A stretch of 64,000 bases of DNA from an uncultured Pseudomonadales bacterium (GCA_951813295.1 CATOTI010000003.1:62001-126000); one strand, 5' to 3'. Positions 8,632-18,050 are shown, counted from the first letter of the stretch. Notes: generated from the letters alone by a model not told the origin. Numbers and translations: made by a program.

Positions 8632-9474
8632 CTAGCCGCCCGCTGCGACGACGTTCTTCGAATCGGAGGATTGGGTATCCGCAAGTCGTTTCATGGCGCT
8701 GACGTAGCCGCTGATGGCGTGATTCGCGAATCCGCCCCAGGGGACGCCAAATGTGATCGGCACGGCTTGGGGCACGTGGGTGTAGTAGGTCGGTTGAAAA
8801 CCCGGGACGAGGATCGGCACGGATCCGGGCACCGGGTCGAACGTATTGAAGACGCGGAAGCTCGAGGGAACCGCACGCCCGTAGGTTGCCGCAAACTGCG
8901 GATCGCCCGTTCGGGGTGCCGCGAAGCTCACGACCGTCACGTCGCGCTCGAGTGTCACGGCGATATCCACGCCGTTCAACTCGGCCAGCGATGCGCCCAG
9001 GCTGTGGCCGGTCACAACCACCTTCTTTGTGCGATGGGCGCGCAGATAGTCGAGCACGACGGAGCGGGGTGATGGGTGGTTCGGGCGGTCTGCGGTGTAG
9101 AGCTCGTGGAAACCGGCCTCGACGTGCGATCCGTCGTCGAGAAACGAGCACACGACCTGACCGGTCTTTGCATCTTCCTGCCATTCGACCGGCAGAATCG
9201 TGCCGCGCCAGGTGACGTAGATCGTGTCCTCGCGCGTCGCGATGAACCCGATCGTCGGCCCACCGCGCTCGTAGGGTTCGTGAAGGGTGACCGCGAGCTC
9301 GAAGCCTTCGGGCGGTTGCCAGCGCGTACGCGTCATGGTGGAGAAGAGTTCGTTGTAGCTCGCGTTGCAGAGCGTAACCAGGTCGTACGCAAGCCCGGCG
9401 TCGAAGCTTTGGGGTAGCAAGGTGTTGTCCTCGTGGTTGAAGCGGCGGCGAATTAGAACATCGTTTTGTTGCAC
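8632..9474 (-). CDS. Class 3 lipase-like alpha/beta hydrolase
   Basis: About 280 residues with the lipase_3 core: oxyanion/strand segment IYVTWRGTI, nucleophile elbow VTGHSLGAS, then VSFAAPRTGDPQFA, a probable catalytic Asp in FNTFDPVP and a His in FANHAISGY. Family members hydrolyse triacylglycerols or other esters. No signal peptide is evident with the chosen GTG start (9474); the frame extends to an ATG at 9627, which would overlap the divergent M20 gene and add a poorly conserved leader. Localisation is therefore uncertain. Confidence 0.8.
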   Translation of the reverse strand: MQQNDVLIRRRFNHEDNTLLPQSFDAGLAYDLVTLCNASYNELFSTMTRTRWQPPEGFELAVTLHEPYERGGPTIGFIATREDTIYVTWRGTILPVEWQEDAKTGQVVCSFLDDGSHVEAGFHELYTADRPNHPSPRSVVLDYLRAHRTKKVVVTGHSLGASLAELNGVDIAVTLERDVTVVSFAAPRTGDPQFAATYGRAVPSSFRVFNTFDPVPGSVPILVPGFQPTYYTHVPQAVPITFGVPWGGFANHAISGYVSAMKRLADTQSSDSKNVVAAGG

Positions 9475-9568
9475 TTCCGTGCGCTTCCTCGAGGATTCCT
9501 GAGCCCGGAAGCAAGCCTCGCCTCGGATTCGGCAATCCGCGTTAGCATCCCAGCACCGAAGCAGTGAC

Positions 9569-10810
9569 GTGAATGGGCGGCCTTCGGATGAAATCGTCGT
9601 TGATACAGGGGCAGCAAACGTGGCCACAGAACTCTATGACGGCGCACTCGGCGTGCTACCGCGGGTCATTGATCTGCGTCGCAAGATTCATGCGAATCCC
9701 GAACTCGGCAACCACCTGCCGGAAACCACGGCGGCGGTGCTTCAGGACATCGAGGATCTCGGTCTCGAGGTTCGCGCGTCGACAGAAACGACCTCACTTG
9801 TCGCCACCTTGCACGGCGCGCACCCGGGCCCGCGGATCCTGCTCCGCGGCGACATGGATGCCTTGCCGATGCCGGAAGACAACGATCTGATTTTTGCCTC
9901 GCGCAATGCCGGTCGCATGCACGCCTGCGGTCACGACACCCACACGGCGATGCTGGCGGGTGCGGCGCGCGTTTTGTCCGAACGGCGGGGGGAGCTTCAC
10001 GGCAGTGTCGACTTCTTTTTTCAGACCGGCGAAGAGGGACATTTCGGCGCCAAGGTGGTGATGGATGAGGGTTTGTTCGATGGGCCGAACGAACCGGCGG
10101 CGGTCTTTGCCCTGCACATCTCGCCGTTGCTCGAGAACGGCAAGTTCACCGGACGGGCGGGACCGGTGCTCGCCGCCGCGGATTTCTGGGAAGTCGAAAT
10201 CCGCGGTCGGGGCGGACACGCCTCCATGCCGCACGACTGCATCGATCCGATTCCGGTGGCGTGCGAGATCGTCCAGGCGCTTCAGCATCTTGTCGTGAGC
10301 CGCATCCCGGCGTTCGACCCGGTTGTTCTGACCACGACCAAGATCGAGGCGGGCACGACGAGTAACGTGATCCCGGAGTCGGTGAACATGATGGGCACGC
10401 TGCGTTCGACGTCTGAGAAATCGCGGCGGAAGGCCCATGAGGGTATCGAACGGGTCGTCACGCAGATCGCGCGGGCGCACGAACTCACCGCCGATCTCAA
10501 CATGAATCTCGGCTATCCGGTGACGGTCAACGACGCTGGATTTACGGAGTTCGCGGCGGGGACGGTACGTAAGCTTTTCGGCGAGAACGCCTATCTGCCG
10601 ATGCCATCACCCATGATGGGTGCCGAGGATTTTTCCTATATGCTCGAGCGCTGGCCGGGGGCAATGTTTTTCCTCGGCGTGCGGCCGGATGACGCCTCGC
10701 TCGCCGCGCCTTGTCACTCGAATCGAATGATGGTGAACGAGTCCGGCATGGCGCACGGTGTGGCGCTGCACGCACAGATCGCCGTCGATTGGCTGAAGGC
10801 AAACGCCTGA
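9569..10810 (+). CDS. M20 family metallo-amidohydrolase
   Basis: Up to 413 residues, M20D-type peptidase/aminoacylase. Metal-binding motifs HACGHDTHTAMLAGAA and TGEEGHFGAK and the dimerisation-domain signature RGRGGHASMPH are present, with a C-terminal SPMMGAEDFSYM metal segment. Relatives hydrolyse N-acyl amino acids, hippurate or amide conjugates, sometimes indole-acetyl amino acids. Two GTG starts are possible, 9569 and 9620; the second (VATELYDGA) begins nearer the conserved region. The gene is divergent from the lipase and convergent with the beta-lactamase-fold gene, 10 bp away. Confidence 0.87.
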   Translation: MNGRPSDEIVVDTGAANVATELYDGALGVLPRVIDLRRKIHANPELGNHLPETTAAVLQDIEDLGLEVRASTETTSLVATLHGAHPGPRILLRGDMDALPMPEDNDLIFASRNAGRMHACGHDTHTAMLAGAARVLSERRGELHGSVDFFFQTGEEGHFGAKVVMDEGLFDGPNEPAAVFALHISPLLENGKFTGRAGPVLAAADFWEVEIRGRGGHASMPHDCIDPIPVACEIVQALQHLVVSRIPAFDPVVLTTTKIEAGTTSNVIPESVNMMGTLRSTSEKSRRKAHEGIERVVTQIARAHELTADLNMNLGYPVTVNDAGFTEFAAGTVRKLFGENAYLPMPSPMMGAEDFSYMLERWPGAMFFLGVRPDDASLAAPCHSNRMMVNESGMAHGVALHAQIAVDWLKANA

Positions 10811-10820
10811 TCGGGGCGCT

Positions 10821-11858
10821 TCAGCGGTGCGCCGGTGTGACGTACTCGCCCATGAACTTCCTGACCGCGGTCACGGCGGCTTGGGGATAGCGGATGCTCC
10901 CCGTGGTGACGACGACGGTGTCGAGGTCCTGCGCGACGAAGATGTTCTGACCGCCATAACCACGAGCGCCAGCGAGATCGCTGGGACCGTGGTCGGTCTC
11001 GATCCACATCTGATAACCGTACTTGGAGGTCTCCGAGGTCGTCGATTGGCGAACGGAGGTTGCGTCGTCCACGAATGATTCGCTCACGATTCGCTTGCCG
11101 TCGAACACGCCGCCGTCGAGCAACATCTGACCGAGCTTCAGCGCATCGATTGGCCTCGCGTGGAGCTGCCACCCCCCTTCGTGCACGCCGTCACGGTGCG
11201 TGCTCCAGCGGTAGCGGTCGATCCCGAGCGGCCCGAAGAGGTTCTCGTCGGCGAACTCCGCCGTCGGCCGTTGACTCACTTCGCGCACGATCGCGGATAG
11301 CAGATGTGAGCTTCCCGTGTTGTAAAACCAGGTCTTGCCGGGCGTGGAGAGCAGCCGCTCACCGAGAATGAACGCCACTGAATCGTCGGCCGCGGCCTGT
11401 TTCTCGAACGAACGTTCCGGGCCGAAGTCGACCCATTGGAGTCCGGACGTCATCTCGAGGAGATGCCGCACCGTGATCCGTTTTTTCCGGTTCGTGAGGA
11501 GATGTTCGTGGTCCGGCAAGAGCTTCTTGATCCGCTGGTTGGTCGAACGAATGAGGCCCTGATCGATGGCGATCCCGATCAGAACGGCCGTGAACGTCTT
11601 GGTGGCCGACTGCAGGTCGTGAAGGCTCTCCCGGTCGTAGCCGTTCATGTAGCGCTCGATGACGAGACGGTCGCAATGCTGAATCAAGACGCTGTCGACA
11701 TGGGTCGCTTCGGTCTCGATCCACTGCATGCCTTGGTTGAGCAAACCATGATCGAGCTCGCGACATTCTTTCGCGAACACGGCCGATGTCGTTGCGGCAA
11801 TCGAAAAGGCGACGATAGCGGCCTGGATCCAACGCAGGGCGAATCGGATCGACTTCAT
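10821..11858 (-). CDS. Secreted serine hydrolase, beta-lactamase/EstB fold
   Basis: 345 residues beginning with a clear Sec signal peptide (MKSIRFALRWIQAAIVAF... ending at AVFAKE). The catalytic SxxK is SATK within LQSATKTFTAVL. The second motif is the FYNTGSSHLLS stretch seen in class C beta-lactamase-like esterases, and the third motif region is GYGGQNIF. The family includes esterases, D-aminopeptidases and penicillin-binding-like enzymes; most environmental members are esterases of unknown substrate. Predicted periplasmic. It is convergent with the M20 gene. Confidence 0.85.
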   Translation of the reverse strand: MKSIRFALRWIQAAIVAFSIAATTSAVFAKECRELDHGLLNQGMQWIETEATHVDSVLIQHCDRLVIERYMNGYDRESLHDLQSATKTFTAVLIGIAIDQGLIRSTNQRIKKLLPDHEHLLTNRKKRITVRHLLEMTSGLQWVDFGPERSFEKQAAADDSVAFILGERLLSTPGKTWFYNTGSSHLLSAIVREVSQRPTAEFADENLFGPLGIDRYRWSTHRDGVHEGGWQLHARPIDALKLGQMLLDGGVFDGKRIVSESFVDDATSVRQSTTSETSKYGYQMWIETDHGPSDLAGARGYGGQNIFVAQDLDTVVVTTGSIRYPQAAVTAVRKFMGEYVTPAHR

Positions 11859-12253
11859 CCGGCTAGTCCTCGAACTAATTTGGGACTTCGCTAGGGCGGT
11901 TGCTCAACGCGTTTGCCTGTAACTCATTGATTTAAAAGGACCCGAACATAAAGAAAACAAACGCAGGCGGTCGTCCGCAGGGCTAGCGCAGGATGTATAG
12001 CGCGGCAATTTCGACGCTAGCGTTCCCCATTTGGAGGAACACAATGTGCATCGATTCTCATTCACCGCCCGGTTCGCTGCCACCCTCATCTGCTTTTCTG
12101 CCCTACATGCTGCGAGCGGCTGAGCAAGAGCCGTGATCTCGATCAGTGGTATGTCCTCGTCCGCATCCGCCACCCGAACTAGTGACTCGGCTGTCTGGAC
12201 AGCGGGTTAAACGGGGTTAGCCTAGGGGTTTTGACGCCTGACGAGGTCTCGCC
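11859..12253. other. Intergenic region with att-like 17-mer and a signal-peptide remnant
   Basis: A 395-bp gap between a minus-strand hydrolase and a plus-strand oxidoreductase. It contains CTGTAACTCATTGATTT at 11917-11933, which recurs reverse-complemented at 54091-54107 and, with one change in the core, next to the tRNA at 58441. At 12032 a strong GGAGG precedes a short signal-peptide reading frame (separate entry). No other coding region is convincing. Confidence 0.5.
12046..12123 (+). pseudogene. Signal-peptide-only reading frame, probable gene remnant
   Basis: GTG 12046 lies 9 bases after GGAGG and encodes 25 residues with a textbook Sec leader (positively charged start, ATLICFSAL core, HAASG cleavage region). 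TGA then follows immediately at 12121. The next bases, read one frame over (AEQEP), look like the start of a mature protein, and a further frame reads SRDLDQWYVLVRIRHPN before a stop. This is best read as the 5' end of a decayed secreted-protein gene; a real mini-peptide cannot be excluded. Confidence 0.4.
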
Positions 12254-13391
12254 GTGCCATCTCGACTCTGTGAGAAGTTTGGAATCGAATTTCCGCTCTT
12301 TGCTTTTAGCCACTGCCGTGACGTCGTCGCGGCTGTTTCCAGCGCCGGCGGTTTCGGCGTGCTGGGCGCGACTGGCCACTCGCCGGAGACGCTCGAGATC
12401 GAGCTCGAATGGATCGATCAACATACCGACGGTAAGCCGTACGGTGTCGATCTTCTGGTGCCAGCGAGCATCGACAGCAAGGAAGAGGCACTCGCGCCGG
12501 AGGAAATCGAGGAGCGCATTCCGCCGGAGCACAAAGCATACGTATTGAATCTGCTGGCCGAGCACGGCATCGACACAGGCGGTCTGTACGAAGGGCCGGT
12601 CCGGGAAGGCGTAGGTGACAACATGCGCGAGAAGGGCGCGGGTCTCGTGATCGACGCCGCTCTCGAGCACGAACAGGTGAAACTCGTCGTCAATGCCCTG
12701 GGGCCGCCGCCGGACTTCATGCTCGAGAAGGTACGCGCGGCGAACCGCTACGTCGGCGCGTTGGCAGGAGCGCGGGAGCACGCGATCAAGCATGCCGAAC
12801 GGGGTGTCGACGTCGTCGTCGTGTCGGGCACCGAAGCCGGTGGCCACTGCGGTGAGGTGTCGACGCTCGTGCTCGTGCCCGAAGTGCTGCAGTCCCTCGC
12901 GCGTTTCCCCGACTCGGCGGTCGTTGCCGCCGGCGGAATCGTGACGGGTCGGCAGATGGCTGCCGTCATGGCCATGGGCGCCGAAGGCGCCTGGACCGGG
13001 TCCGTGTGGCTGACGACAGCCGAGGCTGAGACCGCACCGGCCGTGAAAGAAAAAATGCTAGCTGCCAACTCGCGCCAGACCGTGCGTTCGCGCAGCCGTA
13101 CCGGCAAGTACACCCGCCACCGCTCGGCGTGGACCGACGCCTGGCACGCCGAGGAGAGCCCGGATCCGTTACCAATGCCGCTGCAGGGACTCGTGAGCGA
13201 ACCGGCACTCGGGCGGATTGCCGCGCTCGCCCGAGAATGGTCACCAAGGGGCCCGAAACCTGACGACCTATTTCGTCGGGCAAGGCGTCGGACTCATGAA
13301 TCAACCGACCTCCGCGCGCCAGGTCGTCTTCGACTTCATGCAGGACTACGCCGAAGCCGTCGAGCGACTGAGCGGTACGGTCGAGGAGTAG
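12254..13391 (+). CDS. Nitronate monooxygenase family flavoprotein, frameshifted near the C-terminus
   Basis: A 2-nitropropane dioxygenase/nitronate monooxygenase TIM barrel using FMN. Visible landmarks are the N-terminal SAGGFGVLGATGHSPE, VVVSGTEAGGHCGEVSTL (phosphate/flavin site), VVAAGGIVTGRQMAA and MGAEGAWTGSVWL. Near 13225-13245 the frame changes: the family's usual ending (LTTYFVGQGVGLMNQPTSAR to VERLSGTVEE, TAG at 13389) is read one frame over. Without correction the protein runs to 13414 with an arginine-rich nonsense tail. The family oxidises nitronates; many such environmental proteins are annotated by homology only. Starts at GTG 12254. Confidence 0.8.
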
Positions 13392-13394
13392 TCC

Positions 13395-13970
13395 TCAGGC
13401 GCGGTAGGGCGTAAACCAGAGCACGCGCACCGGCAACGTCGCCGGCGCTAAGCTGCGCAGCGCGAATTGCTCGCCGCGGTAGGCGTGGACGCGAATCGTC
13501 CGCCGCGCCGTTCGGACGCGCACGGGTTCATCGATATTGTCCGGGGTCAGGACCTGCACGCTGTTCTGGTCGAGCAGGTAAAAAGGTAACCCCGTCGTTC
13601 GCACGACCTCGGCGTCGGCCTCTGAGAAGTAGTGACGCGATTCCTCATCCATGCGGCCGTGCGTATGCCACAGCGCAACGGCGGAACTCGGGACTTCGAA
13701 CTGAATCGTGTCCGTGCTGCTGCAGTTGCGTTTGTAGGTCAGTCGGTAGTGATCGGCGATCGGGACGATCGCGCCGGCGAACTCGATATCACGCCGATAC
13801 GATTCGGCGACGAACTCGGATGCCGCGAGGGTCGCCCTTTCGACGGATGTGAATCGTAGCGCGTGCCACGAAGTACTCGGTGAGCAGGCGTCCGCGGTCG
13901 GCGCAACGTATGCCATCAAAAGGCTCGTCAGAGCCAGAATTCGAGTCGTCATCCGCAACTGCCTCATGGC
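13395..13970 (-). CDS. Secreted DUF4329-like (JAMM-fold) protein
   Basis: About 191 residues from ATG 13970 (or ATG 13955), with a Sec signal peptide ending at TADACS. The centre holds LWHTHGRMDEESRHYFSEAD, an HxH...SxxD arrangement resembling the JAMM metalloprotease-like core of DUF4329 proteins. That domain is often found as the C-terminal toxin-like or peptidase module of larger secreted proteins; here it stands alone behind a signal peptide. The upstream Glu of a full JAMM site is not evident. Function unknown; periplasmic or secreted localisation is predicted. Confidence 0.6.
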   Translation of the reverse strand, partial: AMRQLRMTTRILALTSLLMAYVAPTADACSPSTSWHALRFTSVERATLAASEFVAESYRRDIEFAGAIVPIADHYRLTYKRNCSSTDTIQFEVPSSAVALWHTHGRMDEESRHYFSEADAEVVRTTGLPFYLLDQNSVQVLTPDNIDEPVRVRTARRTIRVHAYRGEQFALRSLAPATLPVRVLWFTPYRA

Positions 13971-14076
13971 CGGGTCATAAAGGGAGGACGCCGTAGCGAT
14001 CGATTTGGTTGCCGCTGGTCGGACAAAATTCATGGCCGTTCAATGACGGCGCGGGCGAGCGCGACCGGTTGCGGCG

Positions 14077-15081
14077 TCAGAGATTCCGTCGCAAGCCTGC
14101 CGCTCGAGGATGCGGGTTGAGATAGACCTGCGCCTTCGCGTACGGCTCATCGACGCGGCTGAGGTGATGCCGGAGGAGCGTAATGACATTGAGCAACGGC
14201 ACCGCGCCGCGCCGGAAATCATCGATCAGCGCGGCCATCTCCTGGCGCGCCGCGCCGTCGATATGGCGTTTGAGATAGCCCTGAAGATGGGCTAGCGCGT
14301 TGACGTGTCCGCCGCGCGAGATGGGCGTTCGCATGGCGTCCATGAGCAACGCGATGTAGTCGGCCGCGCGTGCCTCGACGCCTGTCTCGAGGTTGGCGAG
14401 CAGCCGCCCGGCGTCCCGATAGCGGCCCTGGGCGTGCGCCATGAGGAGATACTTGTAGCGCGAATGGAAGGCGATCAGGCGACTGGCCGTCCAGCCGGCC
14501 GCTTCGTTCACGCGCCAATGGGCGTAGGCGAAAACCCGCGCAACAAACGCTTCGCGCCAGTCGAGGTTGAACAACCGCCCGCTCTCTTCGAGGGGTAGGT
14601 GAGGGAACCGTTCCATGACGGACGCCGCGAATACGCCGATACCGTCCCGCACTGCGTGCGCGTCCTCGTCCGGATATCGTTTCACGCGCTCGAGCCCACA
14701 ACTCGGCGAATTCTTCATCAGAACGAATCCGTCGAGCTCGTCGATCATCGCGGCCCGGTTTGCCGCAAAAGATTGGATTGCGGTCGTCACGTCGCCGACG
14801 CTCGGATCGACGCTCATGGCGCGGGGCGCGCCATCCCGACCGATCAGCCGGATGATGGGACGTGGTGTCGGCAAACCGATACCCGTCTCGGGACAAAAGG
14901 GGACGAAGTCGAATAGGTTCGCGACCGCGTTATGGGGGAACGATGAGCGTTTGTGCCCGCCGTCGTAGCGGACTTCCGCTCCCGTCAGACAAGCGCTGAT
15001 GCCGATTCGGGGACGTTCGGGCCGATCGACGCATTCGACATCGAATCGGTTGCCGGGGTTCGATCCGTCGAGATTCGGCAA
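14077..15081 (-). CDS. DUF523-DUF1722 (YbgA-type) fusion protein
   Basis: About 334 residues. The N-terminal DUF523 has conserved cysteines in ISACLTGAEVRYDGGHKR, VPFCPE and KNSPSCGLERVKRY, which suggests a metal or Fe-S site. The C-terminal DUF1722/YbgA domain (residues about 200-320) includes HSRYKYLLMAHAQ, HLQGYLKRHI and LLNVITLLRHH. The fusion is common in proteobacteria and often lies near photolyase genes; none is seen here. The start is uncertain: TTG 15081 is a guess, and no ATG lies close to the conserved region although the frame is open to 15312. Biochemical role unknown. Confidence 0.78.
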   Translation of the reverse strand: MPNLDGSNPGNRFDVECVDRPERPRIGISACLTGAEVRYDGGHKRSSFPHNAVANLFDFVPFCPETGIGLPTPRPIIRLIGRDGAPRAMSVDPSVGDVTTAIQSFAANRAAMIDELDGFVLMKNSPSCGLERVKRYPDEDAHAVRDGIGVFAASVMERFPHLPLEESGRLFNLDWREAFVARVFAYAHWRVNEAAGWTASRLIAFHSRYKYLLMAHAQGRYRDAGRLLANLETGVEARAADYIALLMDAMRTPISRGGHVNALAHLQGYLKRHIDGAARQEMAALIDDFRRGAVPLLNVITLLRHHLSRVDEPYAKAQVYLNPHPRAAGLRRNL

Positions 15082-15329
15082 ATCGCTCAGGCGTCTGCCG
15101 TCTGAAAAGCAGAGCGGAGGCCGGGCCAGTCCTCGACGAGCGGGATCGATTGGTGCTTCATAGTTCTTGCGAGACGCGGTTGAACTTCGACACGTTGAAG
15201 ATCGTCGCGTCAACGGTGCGTGAAGCGCAAGCGGCTCGGGGTCGGCACGAAATACACCCCGTTCGCCGCAGAGTCCACGCTCGTGAAGTGGCCGAATTGA
15301 CGCGGTCCTCAATGGGTAGGGAGAAAGAC

Positions 15330-16202
15330 ATGGCGAAATGGGTTCCGCTGGCGGGCGTTTTGGGAGTCCTCTTGGCGGTCGCGGCGCTCGATTTCTTTGT
15401 GAGCGGTGGGTCGACCCGGGTCGGCGGCTGGTCGATCTTCACGATTCTTGCGGCGCTCGCGTTCGTCATTCAGTGGATCGTCTTCATTCCCGCGTTTGCG
15501 CAGAAGAGCGAGCACTACTTCGATCTCACCGGTTCCGCCACCTTCGTCACGCTCGCGGTACTGGCGCTTCTGTTCGACGGTTCATTCGACATTCGTTCGA
15601 TCACGATCGCGGCCCTCGCGGCGGTCTGGGCGATTCGTCTGGGGTCTTTCCTATCGGGTCGCGTGCGTGCCGCGGGATTCGATCGACGCTTCACGACCAT
15701 CAAGACGAACTTCGGGCTTTTCTTCATGACCTGGTCAATCCAGGGATTCTGGGTCGTCATGTCGTTCGCCTGTGGCCTCGCCGCGATGACGAGTGTCAAC
15801 AAAGCGCCCGCTGACGTTTTTCTCGCTATCGGCGTTCTGATCTGGATCCTCGGTTTTGCGATCGAGGTGATAGCGGATCGTCAGAAAACGGCGTTCCGGG
15901 CGGACCCTGCGAATGCGCAGAAATTCATCTCGACGGGTCTATGGGCGCGTTCACGTCATCCAAACTATTTCGGCGAGATCGTGCTCTGGCTCGGTATCGC
16001 GGTGATCGCGGTACCCAATCTGGAAGGCGGACAACTCGTAGCACTCGTCTCGCCGCTCTTCATCGTGCTGCAACTCACGAAGATCAGCGGGATTCGAATG
16101 CTCGACAACCGCGCGAAACGGGCCTGGGGTGACGATCCTGATTACGTGGCTTATCGAGCCGCAACACCGATGCTGATTCCCCGAATGACCACGCCCCAAT
16201 AG
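15330..16202 (+). CDS. DUF1295 / steroid 5-alpha-reductase-like membrane protein
   Basis: A 290-residue integral membrane protein with about seven hydrophobic helices. Late in the protein are the family signatures RADPANAQKFISTGLWARSR, HPNYFGEIVLWLGI and GDDPDYVAYRAATPMLIP, typical of DUF1295 and related isoprenylcysteine methyltransferase/5-alpha-reductase folds. ATG 15330 is preceded by GGGAG at good spacing; the frame is open further upstream but unconserved. Possible role: NAD(P)H-dependent reduction or methyl transfer on a lipid substrate. It ends 1 bp before the acyltransferase, so the two are probably one transcript. Confidence 0.82.
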   Translation: MAKWVPLAGVLGVLLAVAALDFFVSGGSTRVGGWSIFTILAALAFVIQWIVFIPAFAQKSEHYFDLTGSATFVTLAVLALLFDGSFDIRSITIAALAAVWAIRLGSFLSGRVRAAGFDRRFTTIKTNFGLFFMTWSIQGFWVVMSFACGLAAMTSVNKAPADVFLAIGVLIWILGFAIEVIADRQKTAFRADPANAQKFISTGLWARSRHPNYFGEIVLWLGIAVIAVPNLEGGQLVALVSPLFIVLQLTKISGIRMLDNRAKRAWGDDPDYVAYRAATPMLIPRMTTPQ

Positions 16203-16203
16203 C

Positions 16204-17052
16204 GTGCGGGTCGTCGATCACGTCAAAGCTTTCCTGGCGCTGACGTTCATCACGCTCAACCTCGCGATCTGGATCCTCCCGCTTGCGGTACTCGCGTTGG
16301 TCCGCCTCGTATCGCCCGGTGAACGAAGTCGACGGGCAATGGCCGCGATTTACCGGACGGCCGTTCGGCTCGACGATTGGTGGCTCCGCCGGATGGGAGC
16401 GCGATGGCGTGCAAACTTGCCCGGCGACGCGAACAGCGGTTTGACGCTGCCGCGGCACGAACCGGTGCTCGTGATCAGCAACCATCGTTCCTGGGCAGAC
16501 ATCTTCATCATTCAGAGCGTAATCGTCCGTGACGGACCGATTGTCGTGTTCCTGGCAAAGCGGGAACTCGCGTGGATCCCGATTCTCGGCATCATCTTCC
16601 TCGCGTTCGATTTCCCCATCCTGCGCCGCCGAACCCGGAGCAATGCGGATCCTGAGGCGCGTCGTCGCGACGATATCGAGCGAGTCGACGCTGCTTGCCG
16701 GCGCCTGAACGACGCCCCAGCCGCGCTCTTGAGCTTTGCCGAAGGCACACGATTCACCCTAGAGAAGCACGCGCGCGATCCGCGCTATGCGAATCTGTTG
16801 GCGCCGCGGCGAGGTGGCATCGAGTCGTTCGTCCGAGCCGTACCTCGCGCGAAAGTCGTCGATCTGACGCTCGAGTACCCGGGAAACGCCGGGTTCTGGG
16901 CTTTCCTCGCCGGGCGGAGCGGCGACGTAACGGTCGATGTCGACTTCGTCGATTTGCCGTCTTCCGATGTCGGGTCCTGGCTGAACGCGCGGTGGTCGCG
17001 AAAGGATGAAATCCTCGAGAAACGAGCATCGGGACGGCTGAGGAACGGATAG
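16204..17052 (+). CDS. PlsC-type 1-acylglycerol-3-phosphate acyltransferase-like protein
   Basis: 282 residues starting at GTG 16204. A hydrophobic N-terminal anchor is followed by the acyltransferase blocks: NHRSWAD (HX4D catalytic motif), LAKRELAWIPILG and LLSFAEGTRF (acceptor-binding block). This pattern matches the YihG/AGPAT branch that acylates lysophosphatidate or related lipids at the inner membrane. It directly follows the DUF1295 gene, which suggests a shared lipid-related role. Confidence 0.87.
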   Translation: MRVVDHVKAFLALTFITLNLAIWILPLAVLALVRLVSPGERSRRAMAAIYRTAVRLDDWWLRRMGARWRANLPGDANSGLTLPRHEPVLVISNHRSWADIFIIQSVIVRDGPIVVFLAKRELAWIPILGIIFLAFDFPILRRRTRSNADPEARRRDDIERVDAACRRLNDAPAALLSFAEGTRFTLEKHARDPRYANLLAPRRGGIESFVRAVPRAKVVDLTLEYPGNAGFWAFLAGRSGDVTVDVDFVDLPSSDVGSWLNARWSRKDEILEKRASGRLRNG

Positions 17053-17080
17053 GCAGCGTTTCAGCGATTAAACTCGCGCA

Positions 17081-17512
17081 ATGACTCTGCCGAAAACCGT
17101 CGCTCTCGTGAGCTTGTTTCTTTGTTTGTCGTTCGAGGCGGCAACGTGGATCTCGCTTGGGGTTTTCTCGACTCGCGAACGCGCGATGGCGTTCGCGGAG
17201 GCAAAGGGAGCGACGATCCTCGATGAACCCGTGGTTGGCGGCGGCTACCGCTATCGTGTCGTGCTCGGACCCTACGCGTCACGAAATGCGGCACTCGAGC
17301 CGCTGGCGGAACAGCGAATCAAACACCCCGATGCGTGGCTGATCGAGCGCGGTGGGGAAGTTGCGATGAATAGTCCGGGGCCGCCCAGCAGGGCGGTTCG
17401 GCAAGAACCCAAACCCGGGCAGCCCGTCAGTGAGCGAAACCACGAGGATGACGAAGCACCTCAGGGCTACGGCATCCACGAACTACGCCGCTCCGAAGAT
17501 CGACGTGAGTGA
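17081..17512 (+). CDS. Small SPOR-like exported protein
   Basis: 143 residues with a hydrophobic leader (TVALVSLFLCLSFEAAT), then a single SPOR-like repeat: WISLGVFSTRERAMAFAEA, then GYRYRVVLGPYASRNAAL. SPOR domains bind denuded peptidoglycan at septa. The last 45 residues are polar and low-complexity and overlap the start of the next gene. Assignment rests on pattern only; the cleavage site is not obvious. Confidence 0.6.
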   Translation: MTLPKTVALVSLFLCLSFEAATWISLGVFSTRERAMAFAEAKGATILDEPVVGGGYRYRVVLGPYASRNAALEPLAEQRIKHPDAWLIERGGEVAMNSPGPPSRAVRQEPKPGQPVSERNHEDDEAPQGYGIHELRRSEDRRE

Positions 17513-18050
17513 AGGCCCCGCGAGGCTGCTTCTCGTCCGGCACGCCGAGGCGCTGCCCGATCGAGACGTCCCGCATGATTGTTGGTCTTTGTCGGCCGCC
17601 GGGGAGACCGCGGCGGATCGACTCGCCGATCAATTGAGGCCTTTCGATATTCGCCGGGTCATCAGCAGTCCGGCGCGACGGGCGGTTGCAACGGTCGCAC
17701 CGCTTGTCGACCGCCTCGGCTGCGGGCTCTCTACGGATGTACGTCTACGTGAGCGGGATTTCGGATCATGCGGCACCTGGATCGACGATTTCGACGCCCT
17801 CGTCGAGTGCGCTTTTGCCGATCGACGACACACCGAAAACGGATCCGAATCGGTCGACGCCTGCGCGTGTCGAATGCAGGCCGTCATCGGTGAGATCGAA
17901 GACAACGTGACTCTCGTCGCGAGTCACGGTCAGGCGATTGCTGCGTTTCTTTCCAGCATCGGTGATGACTTCACTTTCGCCGATTGGCGCGCGTTACGAA
18001 TGCCGGAGGTGGTGGCGATCGAGGATGGCGCCTGGCGCCTGATTCACTAG
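17505..18050 (+). CDS. SixA-type histidine phosphatase
   Basis: 181 residues of the phosphoglycerate mutase-like branch. The catalytic RHG-type motif is LLLVRHAEALP, a substrate-site arginine region is VISSPARRAVATV, and a second histidine lies in VASHGQAIAAFLS. SixA-like enzymes dephosphorylate phosphohistidine or small phosphorylated substrates. GTG 17505 overlaps the previous stop codon and starts just before the conserved strand; GTG 17430 or ATG 17448 are alternatives. It overlaps the convergent crotonase gene by 4 bp. Confidence 0.8.
   Translation: MSEGPARLLLVRHAEALPDRDVPHDCWSLSAAGETAADRLADQLRPFDIRRVISSPARRAVATVAPLVDRLGCGLSTDVRLRERDFGSCGTWIDDFDALVECAFADRRHTENGSESVDACACRMQAVIGEIEDNVTLVASHGQAIAAFLSSIGDDFTFADWRALRMPEVVAIEDGAWRLIH

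Noticed and set aside
11904..12173. 89-codon minus-strand frame
   Set aside because: Runs antisense over the better-supported signal-peptide remnant and has no domain or conserved pattern.
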